NCBI RefSeq assembly: GCF_002795825.1
Contig: NZ_CP018800.1
Location: 1,736,001 to 1,800,000 of the forward strand
From: Mariprofundus ferrinatatus
GTDB lineage: Bacteria; Pseudomonadota; Zetaproteobacteria; Mariprofundales; Mariprofundaceae
Direction of reading: 5' to 3'
DNA length: 64,000 nt
A program made the position numbers and the translations under genes. The number at the start of each line of letters is the position of its first letter. The first letter of the stretch is position 1. Below, piece after piece: positions 9,899 to 20,636 of the stretch. The notes beneath the pieces were generated by a model. It ran no database searches. It had not been told where the DNA came from and was given only the letters and a program-made list of their open reading frames with translations.

Positions 9899-10363
9899 TT
9901 ATCGGGCCTCAACCAGGGCCTTGATGACATCGTGTTTACAGATCACACCCACAACCGATTCACCATCAAGCACAGGCAGATGGTGAATCTTCTGATCCCC
10001 CATGATTGATGCGATCTCATTGAGGCTTGTGTCGGCATTCACGGTCAACACATCGGCATTCATCAGGCATTCGGCATTCATCGCCTGCATGCGGGCAAGC
10101 TCATCTTCAAATCTCGCCTCACCCATTGGAATCACCAGATCAAACAGCGCAACTGCGGTCGGCACATGCAGATTCTTCTGCTGGTCGATAAGATCGCTTT
10201 CGGTAATGACGCCCAGCAACCGCTTCTCCTCATCGACAACCAGCATGCCGGAAAGATCCTCCTCGGCGAAACGCCTGGCGATCTCATCAACTGAAGTGTC
10301 CAGATCGCAGTAAGGTGGATTTTCATTCATGATATCGCGCGCAAGAACTTTCGAATTGGGCAT
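9899..10363 (-). CDS. tandem CBS-domain protein
   Basis: 154 residues made almost entirely of two CBS repeats: DIMNENPPYCDLDTSVDEIA to GVITESDLID, then LTVNADTSLNEIASIM to GVICKHDVIKALVEAR. Stand-alone CBS pairs bind adenine nucleotides and act as energy sensors or as partners of other proteins. A clear AGGAGG lies 7 nt before the ATG. It is followed directly by tsaE, with which it is probably co-transcribed. No catalytic domain is present. Confidence 0.85.
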   Translation of the reverse strand: MPNSKVLARDIMNENPPYCDLDTSVDEIARRFAEEDLSGMLVVDEEKRLLGVITESDLIDQQKNLHVPTAVALFDLVIPMGEARFEDELARMQAMNAECLMNADVLTVNADTSLNEIASIMGDQKIHHLPVLDGESVVGVICKHDVIKALVEAR

Positions 10364-10594
10364 AATATCCTCCTGATACCATGATTATAGACCGTAAGAG
10401 AGCGATATAAAACTTCGCCTTTCACCAAACGATCATAATCTTCAGGGAACTTCATTCAAGAGCCGGGATATTCAGATCACTACTGTGCGATCCAACTGCA
10501 GTGGCACTCGCGCGCTGCGCATGTAAAGTGACGTTTACTGCATGCAAATATGCAACGGATTCGCTGGTTAGAGCTCTTCGTGATACAGCTTCTG

Positions 10595-12460
<1,866 letters not shown>

Positions 12461-12617
12461 TCACTCCTCCAGAAACGCGGCAAAATACCGCGGGGCGAAA
12501 CTATAGCGGAGTCGCACCTTAGGGCATAGCCGCGATCCGGAAAACCATTACAGTTGTGAGGATGGACTTTTGATGAAGGGGTTATGAATAGGTGTGCAAA
12601 GACACTTATAGCTTCGG

Positions 12618-13601
12618 ATGAAGAGTGATAGAATCCGCCATATGACCATCAAACTCCCCCGTCTTTCCTCCGCTACGGCAGACCGGCTTCTGCAATCTTC
12701 CGTGGCCGCTCCACGCAGCCGATGGAGCGTACTGAAGGCATCCGGTTCGACTGTGCGCGACTACCTGCAGGGGCAGGTCACTCAGGACATGGGCAAGCTG
12801 ACATCCGAGTGCGGCATCCACGCCTGTCTGCTCACCCCACAGGGCAAAGCGGTATCCGAACTCTATATTATTCAGGGGCGTGATGAGGAACTGATTCTGC
12901 TCGTTCCCTCTGCGAAGGCAGAAATCACGGTAGGTCGACTACGCCAGTTTGCGCTCGGCCATACGCTTCGCATCGGTATCGTCGATACCCTTGCCATCTG
13001 CTCCATACAAGGGGCCAATGCGCCTGAACTGCTGCACAAGTTCGAACTGACCGAACCCGGCAATGGCTGGCTGGCCTGCAGCCGCAGTGAATCTGACGAC
13101 ACCTTTGCACTGGTGATGCCGAAAAGTCCGCGCGGGTTCTGGGTTATCAGCAGCAAAGAAAAGATTGATGTTGCACTCTCGAACCATGTAATGCTGGACG
13201 AAACGGAGTTTGAGGCGATGCGCGTGATTCGCGGTTTCCCCGACTTCGGCACCGAATGGGATGAGAGTATACATCCGCTTAATGCCAACCTGATCGAATT
13301 CGATGGCGTATCCTTCAATAAGGGGTGTTATGTCGGCCAGGAGGTGACCGCCCGCATGAACTGGCGAGGCGGCATCAAGAAAAAACTCTACCGCGTATCG
13401 ATTAGCGGTCAGCCGGACACCATTCCCTGTCCGGTGCAAACCACAGCAAAGATCGGCGAGCTGAAGAGTGCCGCTATCGACCACGAAGGGAACTGTTTTG
13501 GTATAGCCCTGTTGCCGGTTGATGTTGGAGAATCGGAATCTGTGGCTCTGTCGCTTGAGAACGGCGCATCCGTTGAGGTTCTGGAGGCATGCCATGCCTG
13601 A
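12618..13601 (+). CDS. ygfZ: YgfZ/GcvT-like folate-binding protein
   Basis: 327 residues if started at 12618; an ATG at 12642 (MTIKLPRL) is equally plausible since neither has a good ribosome site. The GcvT fold is shown by the early YLQGQVTQDMGKL segment, and the YgfZ signature KGCYVGQEVTARMNWRG is intact with its key cysteine. YgfZ uses a folate to support assembly or repair of certain Fe-S proteins. Placed divergently from thiC, itself an Fe-S enzyme. Not a true aminomethyltransferase because the glycine-cleavage partners are absent. Confidence 0.88.
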   Translation: MKSDRIRHMTIKLPRLSSATADRLLQSSVAAPRSRWSVLKASGSTVRDYLQGQVTQDMGKLTSECGIHACLLTPQGKAVSELYIIQGRDEELILLVPSAKAEITVGRLRQFALGHTLRIGIVDTLAICSIQGANAPELLHKFELTEPGNGWLACSRSESDDTFALVMPKSPRGFWVISSKEKIDVALSNHVMLDETEFEAMRVIRGFPDFGTEWDESIHPLNANLIEFDGVSFNKGCYVGQEVTARMNWRGGIKKKLYRVSISGQPDTIPCPVQTTAKIGELKSAAIDHEGNCFGIALLPVDVGESESVALSLENGASVEVLEACHA

Positions 13602-13866
13602 GTCACAGTCCACCTTTATCTGGTATCACGCCGAAAACCTTAACATGTCCGAAATGAAGAAATGGCTTAAGCTCGTGAAAGAGCAGACGGGTGCCGAATG
13701 CAGGCTCTATGTACGCCGCAAGGAAGGTAAGACCACCTTCATGGAGAGCTATGCAGATATCTCCCCTGCCACCACGATGGCCATCGAAGGGCTCGCTGCC
13801 GCCCACCCGCTGTTCAACGGCATCTCCCGCCGCGCTGAAAGCTTTCTGAGAATTGACGAGCTCTAA
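13594..13866 (+). CDS. DUF4936 family protein
   Basis: 90 residues from the ATG at 13594, with GGAGG 6 nt upstream; it overlaps the end of ygfZ by 8 bp, so the two are coupled. The pattern FIWYHAENLN, then CRLYVRRKEGKTTFMESY, then RRAESFLRI fits DUF4936, small proteins often found next to ygfZ in proteobacteria. Function unknown. No signal peptide or membrane segment. Confidence 0.75.
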   Translation: MPESQSTFIWYHAENLNMSEMKKWLKLVKEQTGAECRLYVRRKEGKTTFMESYADISPATTMAIEGLAAAHPLFNGISRRAESFLRIDEL

Positions 13867-13962
13867 TTCATTCGTTTTTAAATTTGTATTCACCGCACAC
13901 TCAAACATCCATCACTCAGATAAGGAGTACCACCGGGAGCGGGTTTTGATTAGGGTGCCGGC

Positions 13963-15087
13963 ATGTCTGAAATCGCCACCAATATTGCAGTAAAACTGAT
14001 TCGTCGCGAATCGGTGACGCCTGATGATGGTGGCTGCCAGAACTACATTGAGCGCATGCTTGCCCCACTCGGCTTTGTACGTACATCGGTGGATGCCGGT
14101 GGTGTAACCAACAGTATCTATACCCGCATGGGTGAACTTCCGGGAACCCTCGCCTTTGCAGGGCATACCGATGTGGTGCCAACCGGCCCGGTTGAGAAGT
14201 GGCAGTTTGATCCGTTCTCCGGTGAAATCGTGGATGGCATATTACATGGCCGCGGCGCACAGGACATGAAGAGTGCAGTCGCCTGCTGGATTGCTGCGGT
14301 CGGCAAGCTGTGCGGTGAATACACTCCCATCCCAACCATCCAGCTGCTGATCACCTCCGATGAAGAGGGTGAGTCGGTCGACGGTACCATCCGTATTATC
14401 GAGAGGATGCAGGCGGATGGCACACTGCCAGATGCGTGCATCGTCGGTGAGCCTTCATGCTCTGAAATGGTTGGTGACACGATCCGTCGCGGTAGGCGCG
14501 GCGTGGTGCAGATCAAGGCAACATTTCACGGCAAGCAGGGGCATTCGGCCTATCCGCAGGATGCTGACAATGCGATTCATCACGCCGCCCCTGCACTGGC
14601 CAAAATTGCCACCATCGACTGGGGCACGCCTGCAGCCGGATTCCCGGCGACCAGCTGCCAGATTACCAACGTGAACGGCGGCACCGGCGCTACCAATGTT
14701 ATCCCAGGCTTCTGCGAAGCGTTGATTGATATCCGATATAATCCGGCCAACAATTTTGATGGCATCAAATGCACCATCGAGGCGTGCTGCGAAGCGTGTG
14801 ATGTCACGCTGGAGTTTGATCACTCTGCAATTGCATTTTCAACTGCGGACGGTCCATTCCTCGATCTGGTTTCGGACAGCATCAGACGTGTAACCGGTAT
14901 CGAAACTCTGCGCGATACCGGCGGGGGAACCTCCGACGGAAGGTTTCTTGCCGCAGCGGGGGTGCCGGTGGCGGAACTTGGCACCACCAACAGTACAATC
15001 CATCAGGTCGGCGAGCAGGTTGCCGTGAGCGAGCTTGCAACGCTGACTGCGATCTACACCGACATTATTGAAAACTTTGAGGTTTAA
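13963..15087 (+). CDS. dapE: succinyl-diaminopimelate desuccinylase
   Basis: 374 residues, normal DapE length. Metal ligands and catalytic motifs are visible: [12 protein letters not shown] (first zinc His and Asp), [13 protein letters not shown] (bridging Asp), [12 protein letters not shown] (catalytic Glu and zinc Glu) and the late [11 protein letters not shown] (zinc His). It hydrolyses N-succinyl-LL-diaminopimelate for lysine and peptidoglycan. It is followed 2 bp later by queF and then dapF, forming one unit; queF between two dap genes is an unusual insertion but fits a simple operon. Confidence 0.95.
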   Translation: MSEIATNIAVKLIRRESVTPDDGGCQNYIERMLAPLGFVRTSVDAGGVTNSIYTRMGELPGTLAFAGHTDVVPTGPVEKWQFDPFSGEIVDGILHGRGAQDMKSAVACWIAAVGKLCGEYTPIPTIQLLITSDEEGESVDGTIRIIERMQADGTLPDACIVGEPSCSEMVGDTIRRGRRGVVQIKATFHGKQGHSAYPQDADNAIHHAAPALAKIATIDWGTPAAGFPATSCQITNVNGGTGATNVIPGFCEALIDIRYNPANNFDGIKCTIEACCEACDVTLEFDHSAIAFSTADGPFLDLVSDSIRRVTGIETLRDTGGGTSDGRFLAAAGVPVAELGTTNSTIHQVGEQVAVSELATLTAIYTDIIENFEV

Positions 15088-15089
15088 GC

Positions 15090-15464
15090 ATGAGTGAAAA
15101 ACTTGGCGCAGTGATCAACAAGCCGACCCGTTATCTGGAGACATTCGAGAACCCCAATCCCGAACGTGACTACCATGTCCGTATCGATTCACCGGAGTTC
15201 ACCTGTCTGTGCCCGAAAACAGGCCAGCCTGACTTTGCCGAGATCAAGCTTGATTACGTTCCGGATCAGCTCTGTGTGGAGCTCAAATCACTCAAGCTCT
15301 ATTACTGGAGCTTCAGGGATGAGGGACACTTCCACGAGAAAGTGACCAACATGATCGCCAATGACCTGATCGGACTGCTCGATCCCCGTTATATTAAAGT
15401 ACAGGCCGTGTTTAATGTGCGTGGTGGCGTTTACACCACAGTCGAAGTCGAGCACCGCAAATGA
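15090..15464 (+). CDS. queF: NADPH-dependent 7-cyano-7-deazaguanine reductase
   Basis: 124 residues, the short unimodular QueF type. The active-site cysteine lies in [14 protein letters not shown] and the conserved [20 protein letters not shown] motif provides NADPH binding; the end [13 protein letters not shown] is typical. It reduces preQ0 to preQ1 in queuosine synthesis. Starts 2 bp after dapE and its stop overlaps dapF by ATGA. No other queuosine gene is present here. Confidence 0.96.
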   Translation: MSEKLGAVINKPTRYLETFENPNPERDYHVRIDSPEFTCLCPKTGQPDFAEIKLDYVPDQLCVELKSLKLYYWSFRDEGHFHEKVTNMIANDLIGLLDPRYIKVQAVFNVRGGVYTTVEVEHRK

Positions 15465-16174
15465 GCTCTGTTCCATTCACCAAGATGCAGGCTCAGGGCA
15501 ACGATTTCGTCGTGTTAAATGGCCTGAGTTGCGAACTTCCGGAACTGACAGATACGTTCGTGCGCCAAATTACCGAACGCCGCTACGGTATCGGCTGTGA
15601 CCAATTGCTGGTTCTCGAAAATTGCGCGAGTGCCGATGCATCCCTTCGCATCTTCAACAGTGACGGAAGCGAAGCCGCCAACTGTGGCAACGGCCTGCGT
15701 TGTGTCGGCGAATTGCTGATGCATGACTCTGGCAAAGAGAGCATTTCGATCAAGCTTGCTGATCGAACCGTCACGGCATCGCGCGGCGAAACCGGCGTGC
15801 GTGTCGAAATGGGTGCTGCCACGATTACCGATCAAACAGATGCGCATGTCGATGTTGAGATCGGCAATGAACACCGCGTCTTTTTCGAAGCCACAGAGAA
15901 GTTTCCAACTGACCGTAACGTCGAAATCGTCACCGGCCAGGTGGTTGACCATATCTACATCGACATCATTGAGCGCGGTGCAGGGCGCACACCTGCCTGT
16001 GGCAGCGGCGCCTGTGCGACCGCTGCTGCTGTCTGGGCTGTTGAAGGAGAGGTCCGCCCGCTGAAGATCGAAATGCCGGGCGGTGAGGTGATCGTTTCAG
16101 GCTCAATCGACAATGTAATTCTTGAAGGAATTGTCAGTAAAACATTCGAGGGACAGTTTTCAATTGATGGCTGA
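15461..16174 (+). CDS. dapF: diaminopimelate epimerase
   Basis: 237 residues, shorter than the usual 270-280. Both catalytic cysteines are in place: [14 protein letters not shown] and [16 protein letters not shown], and the N-terminal [13 protein letters not shown] is typical. It interconverts LL- and meso-diaminopimelate. The missing length appears in the middle, where the usual GNPH-containing segment is reduced to IGNEHRVFF and the linker before the second cysteine is short. Frame is uninterrupted, so this is a compact variant rather than a broken gene. Confidence 0.93.
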   Translation: MSSVPFTKMQAQGNDFVVLNGLSCELPELTDTFVRQITERRYGIGCDQLLVLENCASADASLRIFNSDGSEAANCGNGLRCVGELLMHDSGKESISIKLADRTVTASRGETGVRVEMGAATITDQTDAHVDVEIGNEHRVFFEATEKFPTDRNVEIVTGQVVDHIYIDIIERGAGRTPACGSGACATAAAVWAVEGEVRPLKIEMPGGEVIVSGSIDNVILEGIVSKTFEGQFSIDG

Positions 16175-16192
16175 AAGAGGTGCAATTGATGC

Positions 16193-16220
16193 TTGCATCC
16201 GCGCGCCTTTCTCCCATAAT
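16193..16220 (+). promoter_or_regulatory. predicted promoter of tRNA-Phe
   Basis: TTGCAT at 16193-16198 and CATAAT at 16215-16220 are 16 bp apart and sit 25 bp before the tRNA, followed by a GC-rich discriminator as is common for stable RNA promoters. Confidence 0.5.
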
Positions 16221-16245
16221 CCGGCCTCCCGAAAGGGGTGACTGA

Positions 16246-16321
16246 GGGCAGGTAGCTCAGTCGGTAGAGCAGTGGACTGAAAATCCACGTGTCGGGGGTT
16301 CGATTCCCTCCCTGCCCACCA
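16246..16321 (+). tRNA. tRNA-Phe (GAA)
   Basis: 76 nt including the encoded CCA. The acceptor GGGCAGG pairs with CCTGCCC, the anticodon stem GTGGA/TCCAC encloses the loop CTGAAAA with anticodon GAA at 16279-16281, and the T arm GGGGGTTCGATTCCCTC is regular. Confidence 0.97.
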
Positions 16322-16324
16322 CAT

Positions 16325-16359
16325 GAAAAGGAGCTGCAGAGATGCAGCTCCTTTTTCAT
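16325..16359 (+). terminator. intrinsic terminator of tRNA-Phe
   Basis: A perfect 12-bp stem (AAAAGGAGCTGC with GCAGCTCCTTTT) with a 6-nt loop starts 4 nt after the tRNA and ends in a T run. The A run on the left makes it usable in both directions. Confidence 0.85.
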
Positions 16360-16413
16360 TTCCAGCGCTCTATCCATAGACAGCGCTTATCTCACTTCCT
16401 ACAGTCTGCGCCC

Positions 16414-17421
16414 ATGCCTGCCACCGAACTGTTGTACAAAACCGCCCTTGAGCAGCCAGCCGGACGAACGCTGGTCATCAATGCACATGCTGATGCACTA
16501 CTGACAGCGCTGCATGAACAAAGCAGCAAGCTTGATCTCTGGCAGCACTTCAAACCCGAAAATAATGCGATCCGGCAGATGGGGTTGAATGCAACTGAGA
16601 CGCTTCAGAGCAATAACGGGAATTACCAATTGATCCTTCTTCTTCCATCCAAGAACAGGCAACAGACGCATTACTGGATAGCCATGGCGATGCAGATGCT
16701 TGGTGATGGCGGCAAGCTGATGGTCGCATGTGCAAACAATCATGGTGCTAAAAGTTATGAAATAGCGCTTAAGAAACTGGCCGGTAACATCGTCTCCTCA
16801 TCGAAATCGAAATGCCGCATCTTCTCGGCCAGAAAAACAGCATCACTCGATAGAGAAGCAGCCGATAGCTGGCTGAATGCTGGAGAATCTCAACATGTAG
16901 CAACGCACGGGCTGATCTCCCGGCCGGGACTGTTCAGCTGGGATCGGCCTGACCGAGGCTCCGAACTGCTGCTCAAGCAGCTGCCTCTGCTCTCCGGCAC
17001 CGGCATGGACCTCTGCTGTGGTTACGGGCTTCTCAGCAATTACCTGCTGCGCACAAATGAAAACATTGAGAAGATCCACCTGGTCGAGGCCGATCGGCTG
17101 GCGCTCGATTGTAGTGAACAGAATTGTATCGTGTGGAGAGAGAAATATGAGAGCCACTGGCTGGACGCAGCCAGTGAAGTTTTGCCCGGCAATATGGAGT
17201 GGATCGTCTGCAATCCCCCCTTTCATACCGGCCAGACGCGCGATGTCGAACTTGGGCAACGGATCATCGAAAACGGCTGCCGCTCGCTAAAACAGGGTGG
17301 CCTGATCTATCTGGTGGCCAATCGTAAACTACCGTATGAGCAGGTGCTGAAATCGGCACTGAAATCATGCCAAACATTGATCGAGACAGAAGGATTTAAA
17401 GTAATACGAGGGGTAAGATGA
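16414..17421 (+). CDS. rsmC: RsmC-like 16S rRNA guanine methyltransferase
   Basis: 335 residues from the ATG at 16414 (MPATELLYKTALEQ); the frame opens at 16342, inside the terminator hairpin, which I reject as a start. The N-terminal half is the catalytically inactive methyltransferase-like domain, and the C-terminal half has the SAM motif GMDLCCGYGLLSNYLL and the catalytic MEWIVCNPPFHTGQT. RsmC methylates G1207 of 16S rRNA; RlmG is a close alternative. Its stop overlaps the rsuA start as ATGA, giving a two-gene 16S rRNA modification unit. Confidence 0.8.
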   Translation: MPATELLYKTALEQPAGRTLVINAHADALLTALHEQSSKLDLWQHFKPENNAIRQMGLNATETLQSNNGNYQLILLLPSKNRQQTHYWIAMAMQMLGDGGKLMVACANNHGAKSYEIALKKLAGNIVSSSKSKCRIFSARKTASLDREAADSWLNAGESQHVATHGLISRPGLFSWDRPDRGSELLLKQLPLLSGTGMDLCCGYGLLSNYLLRTNENIEKIHLVEADRLALDCSEQNCIVWREKYESHWLDAASEVLPGNMEWIVCNPPFHTGQTRDVELGQRIIENGCRSLKQGGLIYLVANRKLPYEQVLKSALKSCQTLIETEGFKVIRGVR

Positions 17422-18152
17422 ACAATCAGAAAGCTGACAGGCTGGACAAACTGCTCTCCAATCTGGGTTACGGGGCCAGAAAGGATGTGCGCTTATGGAT
17501 CAAGGAGGGGTGGGTCACCGTGGATGGTAAACCGGCCACCTCCCCCGCTCAGAAGGTGTTGCCCGATCAGGTTCAGCTTGAAGGTAAGTCACTTGATCAC
17601 CCGCACGGCCTTACCCTGATTTACCACAAACCGATCGGAACAGTCTGCTCACGCAAGGAAAACGGCCGCCTTATCTTTGCTGATTTTCCTGAACGCTGGA
17701 TCGATCGCAAACCGCCGCTATCAAGTGTAGGAAGGCTGGATAAAGAGACATCAGGCCTGCTGATCGTGACCGATGATGGACAGCTCAACCATATGCTGAC
17801 CAGCCCTAAAAAACATATTGCAAAAACCTATTCGGTGACGCTCGATCGCCCGCTGGCAGGCAATGAATCTGAAATCTTTGCCAGCGGTGAACTGCTGCTC
17901 GAGGGCGATGATAAGCCATGCCTGCCTGCGGAACTGACCGTGCTTGGTGAAACCAGTGCATCACTGGTTTTGCACGAGGGGCGCTACCATCAGGTGCGAC
18001 GCATGTTTGCAGCTGTCGGCAATCATGTCACCGCACTTACCCGCACCCACATCGGAGCGCTTGGACTGGATGCTTGTGGACTTGGTGAAGGCGAATACAC
18101 AGTCACCTCTGCGCAAGCACTACTCGAACTTGTTTTAGCTGAATCTGATTAG
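17418..18152 (+). CDS. rsuA: 16S rRNA pseudouridine synthase RsuA
   Basis: 244 residues. An S4 RNA-binding domain (RLDKLLSNLGYGARKDVRLWI) is followed by the RluB/RsuA catalytic core with the Asp motif SSVGRLDKETSGLLIVTDDG and the late GRYHQVRRMFAAVGN. RsuA makes pseudouridine 516 in 16S rRNA; the alternative is a related RluB/E/F enzyme, and the coupling to an rsmC-like gene favours RsuA. Overlaps the upstream gene by 4 bp and the convergent small gene by 4 bp. Confidence 0.87.
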   Translation: MNNQKADRLDKLLSNLGYGARKDVRLWIKEGWVTVDGKPATSPAQKVLPDQVQLEGKSLDHPHGLTLIYHKPIGTVCSRKENGRLIFADFPERWIDRKPPLSSVGRLDKETSGLLIVTDDGQLNHMLTSPKKHIAKTYSVTLDRPLAGNESEIFASGELLLEGDDKPCLPAELTVLGETSASLVLHEGRYHQVRRMFAAVGNHVTALTRTHIGALGLDACGLGEGEYTVTSAQALLELVLAESD

Positions 18153-18400
18153 CGTCTGTAGGAGATACGACGCAGATAAGCATCATCATCGAATTGATGC
18201 CTGCTGGCTTTGCCAGATCGATTGAAAGCGGACCGGCCACTGTTCAAGGCACCTTTACTGCTACTGGTTACAAACTGACCCTCTGTTGTAGTTCTATCTG
18301 CCCTTGTATCAAATGCCCTGTGAGACTCGATCTTCTCCTGAGCCATGGCAGATGCCGATAGTATGAACAGCGAAGATATCAATAGCGTAATGGATTTCAT
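18149..18400 (-). CDS. small secreted hypothetical protein
   Basis: 83 residues with a clear signal peptide (MKSITLLISSLFILSASAMAQ). The mature part is about 60 residues, polar and Arg/Ser-rich, with no motif I recognise. An AGGAGGCGCAC ribosome site precedes the ATG. It overlaps the convergent rsuA by 4 bp. The signal peptide and ribosome site support a real gene; function unknown. Confidence 0.6.
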   Translation of the reverse strand: MKSITLLISSLFILSASAMAQEKIESHRAFDTRADRTTTEGQFVTSSSKGALNSGRSAFNRSGKASRHQFDDDAYLRRISYRR

Positions 18401-18481
18401 GTGCGCCTCCTACTGCGTGGTTGCATAAAAAATTTAACGACCCGACCGGAAGGCAGATGTGACCTGGCGCATCAATACAAT

Positions 18482-18508
18482 AAAAAGCCCCGCAGCAAGC
18501 TGCAGGGC
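18482..18508 (-). terminator. intrinsic terminator of the cyclase gene
   Basis: Read on the minus strand: GCCCTGCAGC and GCTGCGGGGC form a stem with one mismatch, followed by TTTTTA. It lies 24 bp after the cyclase-domain gene. Confidence 0.75.
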
Positions 18509-18531
18509 AATTAACAGGGAACCAATAATAA

Positions 18532-19359
18532 TTAGCTGAGCATGCTCTTCATGCGTTTTCCGAGGCTCGATTCAAGCCCCATCTGCTTCGGTGAAACCTC
18601 ATAGAGAGTGCTGGTTCCAACACCCTTGAGTGTCATATTCTTTGGCGAACCAATCACAATATCACCTGAATAGTCGCGAATTTTTGTATGAATCAGACCG
18701 TAAACGATCTCATCGATCAGAATCTGATTGCGGCGTGCACTGCTCTGAATACGTGCCCCCTTGTCCATGGCATGTCCGATATAATCCTTGGTATCACCCG
18801 GAATCTCTTTCACATAACCACAGGTGATGCCGATCCGGTAATCCATCGCACCGACGATCTTCTTCAGTTTCTTACGACCATTGGCAATACTGCTCTTGAT
18901 CATCAGTGAAGCCATCACGGCATCGATGGCACGTTCAAACACCACCATGACACCATCACCGAGTCGCTTCACGACATGGCCGTTATATCGCTCTACTGCA
19001 CGTTCACAGATATCGCAGAAAAGGCGATTGCGCATATAGCCCTTGGTGTGTCCCATGGAGCGCTTATACTCAGTGGAGCTCTCCAGATCCGTAAACATGA
19101 TGCACTTGTAATGGTCCTGGGTAGTGGCAATGGCATGCGCCACATCTTCAATAATCACATCGAGATCGAGTGGCTTGGCATCCACCCGGCTGGCTGGACG
19201 TGATGCAACCAATTGCGGTACCACGGCCAGATCACCTTTGGATACAACCAGATCAACTGCGCTCTCTTTATCCGCCAGTTTGCGGCTGGCTGAAGTTTTA
19301 GGAATGGTCAGTATCTTGACCTCATTTTTTATTGCCGGTTTCTTTCTCACTGCAGTCAT
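18532..19359 (-). CDS. class III adenylate/guanylate cyclase-domain protein
   Basis: 275 residues. The first 80 or so are low-complexity and basic with no membrane segment. The catalytic domain follows: CIMFTDLESSTEYKRSMG carries the first metal Asp, VKRLGDGVMVVFE the second, RIGITCGYVKEI the central strand and YIGHAMDKGARIQSSA the transition-state region. This is a soluble cyclase of the bacterial class III family; the substrate (ATP or GTP) cannot be told. It stands alone between the secreted protein and the integrated element, with its own terminator. Confidence 0.82.
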   Translation of the reverse strand: MTAVRKKPAIKNEVKILTIPKTSASRKLADKESAVDLVVSKGDLAVVPQLVASRPASRVDAKPLDLDVIIEDVAHAIATTQDHYKCIMFTDLESSTEYKRSMGHTKGYMRNRLFCDICERAVERYNGHVVKRLGDGVMVVFERAIDAVMASLMIKSSIANGRKKLKKIVGAMDYRIGITCGYVKEIPGDTKDYIGHAMDKGARIQSSARRNQILIDEIVYGLIHTKIRDYSGDIVIGSPKNMTLKGVGTSTLYEVSPKQMGLESSLGKRMKSMLS

Positions 19360-19478
19360 ATCAAACCTCGCGCATTACTTTCAGATTGCAGCCATACTTG
19401 AGGGGAAACACCTGTCAATCTGTGATCTACATCGCAAAAGGCCAGTCAAAACCGATCTAACTGTTGAATATAAAAAAG

Positions 19479-19501
19479 AAATGGTCGGGGTGAGAGGATT
19501 C
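19479..19501. repeat. left attachment site (attL)
   Basis: 23 bp identical to 27173-27195, the 3' end of tRNA-Pro including the CCA complement, discriminator, acceptor strand and part of the T arm. Similarity stops one base later, so no second tRNA exists here. Confidence 0.88.
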
Positions 19502-19598
19502 TGACCAATACCTAACCCACTTCACCAATGAACCATTTAATAATAAGGCATTCAGGCAAGACCTAGCTTCTCCTGCTGAACTCCGATGATAACGGAAT

Positions 19599-19620
19599 GT
19601 ACAAGTCCAATGTACAAATA
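19599..19620. repeat. left-end TGTACA repeats
   Basis: TGTACAAGT at 19599-19607 and TGTACAAAT at 19612-19620, 13 bp apart start to start. The same 9-mer occurs at the other end of the element, so these are candidate integrase arm-binding sites. Confidence 0.6.
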
Positions 19621-19625
19621 CAAGC

Positions 19626-20543
19626 CTATCCATAAAGAGTCGGAGGCTTTTCCAGATCCTTATATGGCCGACTCAACCGATCTCCGAACAGAGGGACGAC
19701 TTTCTCGAAGAAGATTTTCCTGAACCCCCAGATAGAACAACCCCGATCAGCATCAAAGGCATATCGCTTCAATCCAGCCTTTGACCTCTCCAGATTGGCA
19801 TAGTGAAAACACAGCTTGAGCATCCATTTCAATTCTGATGCACAATATACCCCCTGCACGATTGGCTGCGTAAAGCCTCTTGTAGCCCCCCAAAACCTTC
19901 CAATATTAATAAAATCTTTTGCGAATTCTTTCTGCTCATTTTTGGAGTAATACTTGGCCATGTAGCTGGCCAGCTTTTTTCCATTTGATGTGGTTATCGG
20001 ATCAATCCTGAATCCACGTCGAACGTGATGTTTATCCTTCTCATTGCCAGTGATCTTTGACCATCTCTTAGACCAGCACTCTGAATAAAAATATTGGCCA
20101 TCCTTATCGATTTTCTTCTTCGTGGGGATCGCTTGGTTTATTATGATGTGAAAATGTGGAGCTCCTCTACTTTGGGCTTCAATCACCCATAGATAATGAA
20201 TGCCAGAAAATTCCTGCCTAAGCCTAGTGAGTAAGGTATTTAGATGGCTCTTTACGATAGCCCCATCCATTGGATAGTCCTTTGGATAGGTAAGCGTGAT
20301 GAACTGCTTGAATGTTTGCTGAGAATTACGGAGTTGATGGATCAATCGATATTTGGACTTTTTCGAGAACTCCTGAATCCTGCCTCGTGAAGACTCTTCG
20401 CTCTCATCTTTTTTAGTTTTATTCTTATGACGCCTGATATCACAGTAGTCAGATCGCGTCTTGTAAACCACATCCTCCTTAAATATCTGCAGGTAATAAT
20501 ATTCTGGTGGAGTGAGTAGTTCTGATGGTGTTTTCTTTTCCAT
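19626..20543 (-). CDS. HUH rolling-circle replication initiator (Rep)
   Basis: 305 residues. The three HUH motifs are present in order: FITLTYP at residues 81-87, the metal-binding HFH within GAPHFHIIIN at 130-132, and the tyrosine motif YMAKYYSKN near 194-202. This matches Rep/G2P-type nickases of small rolling-circle replicons. It would nick the element's double-strand origin and start replication, or act as a relaxase. It reads outward towards attL, six bases after the left TGTACA repeats. No recognisable origin was located. The residues after 205 are basic and unfamiliar. Codon use is AT-rich like the rest of the element. Confidence 0.85.
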   Translation of the reverse strand: MEKKTPSELLTPPEYYYLQIFKEDVVYKTRSDYCDIRRHKNKTKKDESEESSRGRIQEFSKKSKYRLIHQLRNSQQTFKQFITLTYPKDYPMDGAIVKSHLNTLLTRLRQEFSGIHYLWVIEAQSRGAPHFHIIINQAIPTKKKIDKDGQYFYSECWSKRWSKITGNEKDKHHVRRGFRIDPITTSNGKKLASYMAKYYSKNEQKEFAKDFINIGRFWGATRGFTQPIVQGVYCASELKWMLKLCFHYANLERSKAGLKRYAFDADRGCSIWGFRKIFFEKVVPLFGDRLSRPYKDLEKPPTLYG

Positions 20544-20636
20544 CCATAGAACTACTTCCTAGCGGCGGCTAAATCAGAGCAAACTCGCTATACACAGTAT
20601 GTTTTGAGATATGGCTTATCTATCAAGTCCTAGACA

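Noticed and set aside
10364-10594. A possible gene or regulatory RNA between thiC and the CBS gene
   Set aside because: No open frame with a ribosome site and no convincing structure was found in this 231-bp gap.
12461-12617. TPP riboswitch upstream of thiC
   Set aside because: The conserved aptamer segments are absent on either strand.
16342-16413. Earlier start of the RsmC-like gene
   Set aside because: It would begin inside the tRNA-Phe terminator hairpin and has no family similarity.
19479-19530. A second tRNA-Pro or tRNA remnant beside the cyclase gene
   Set aside because: Only 23 bp match tRNA-Pro, with no anticodon arm; it is the attachment repeat.
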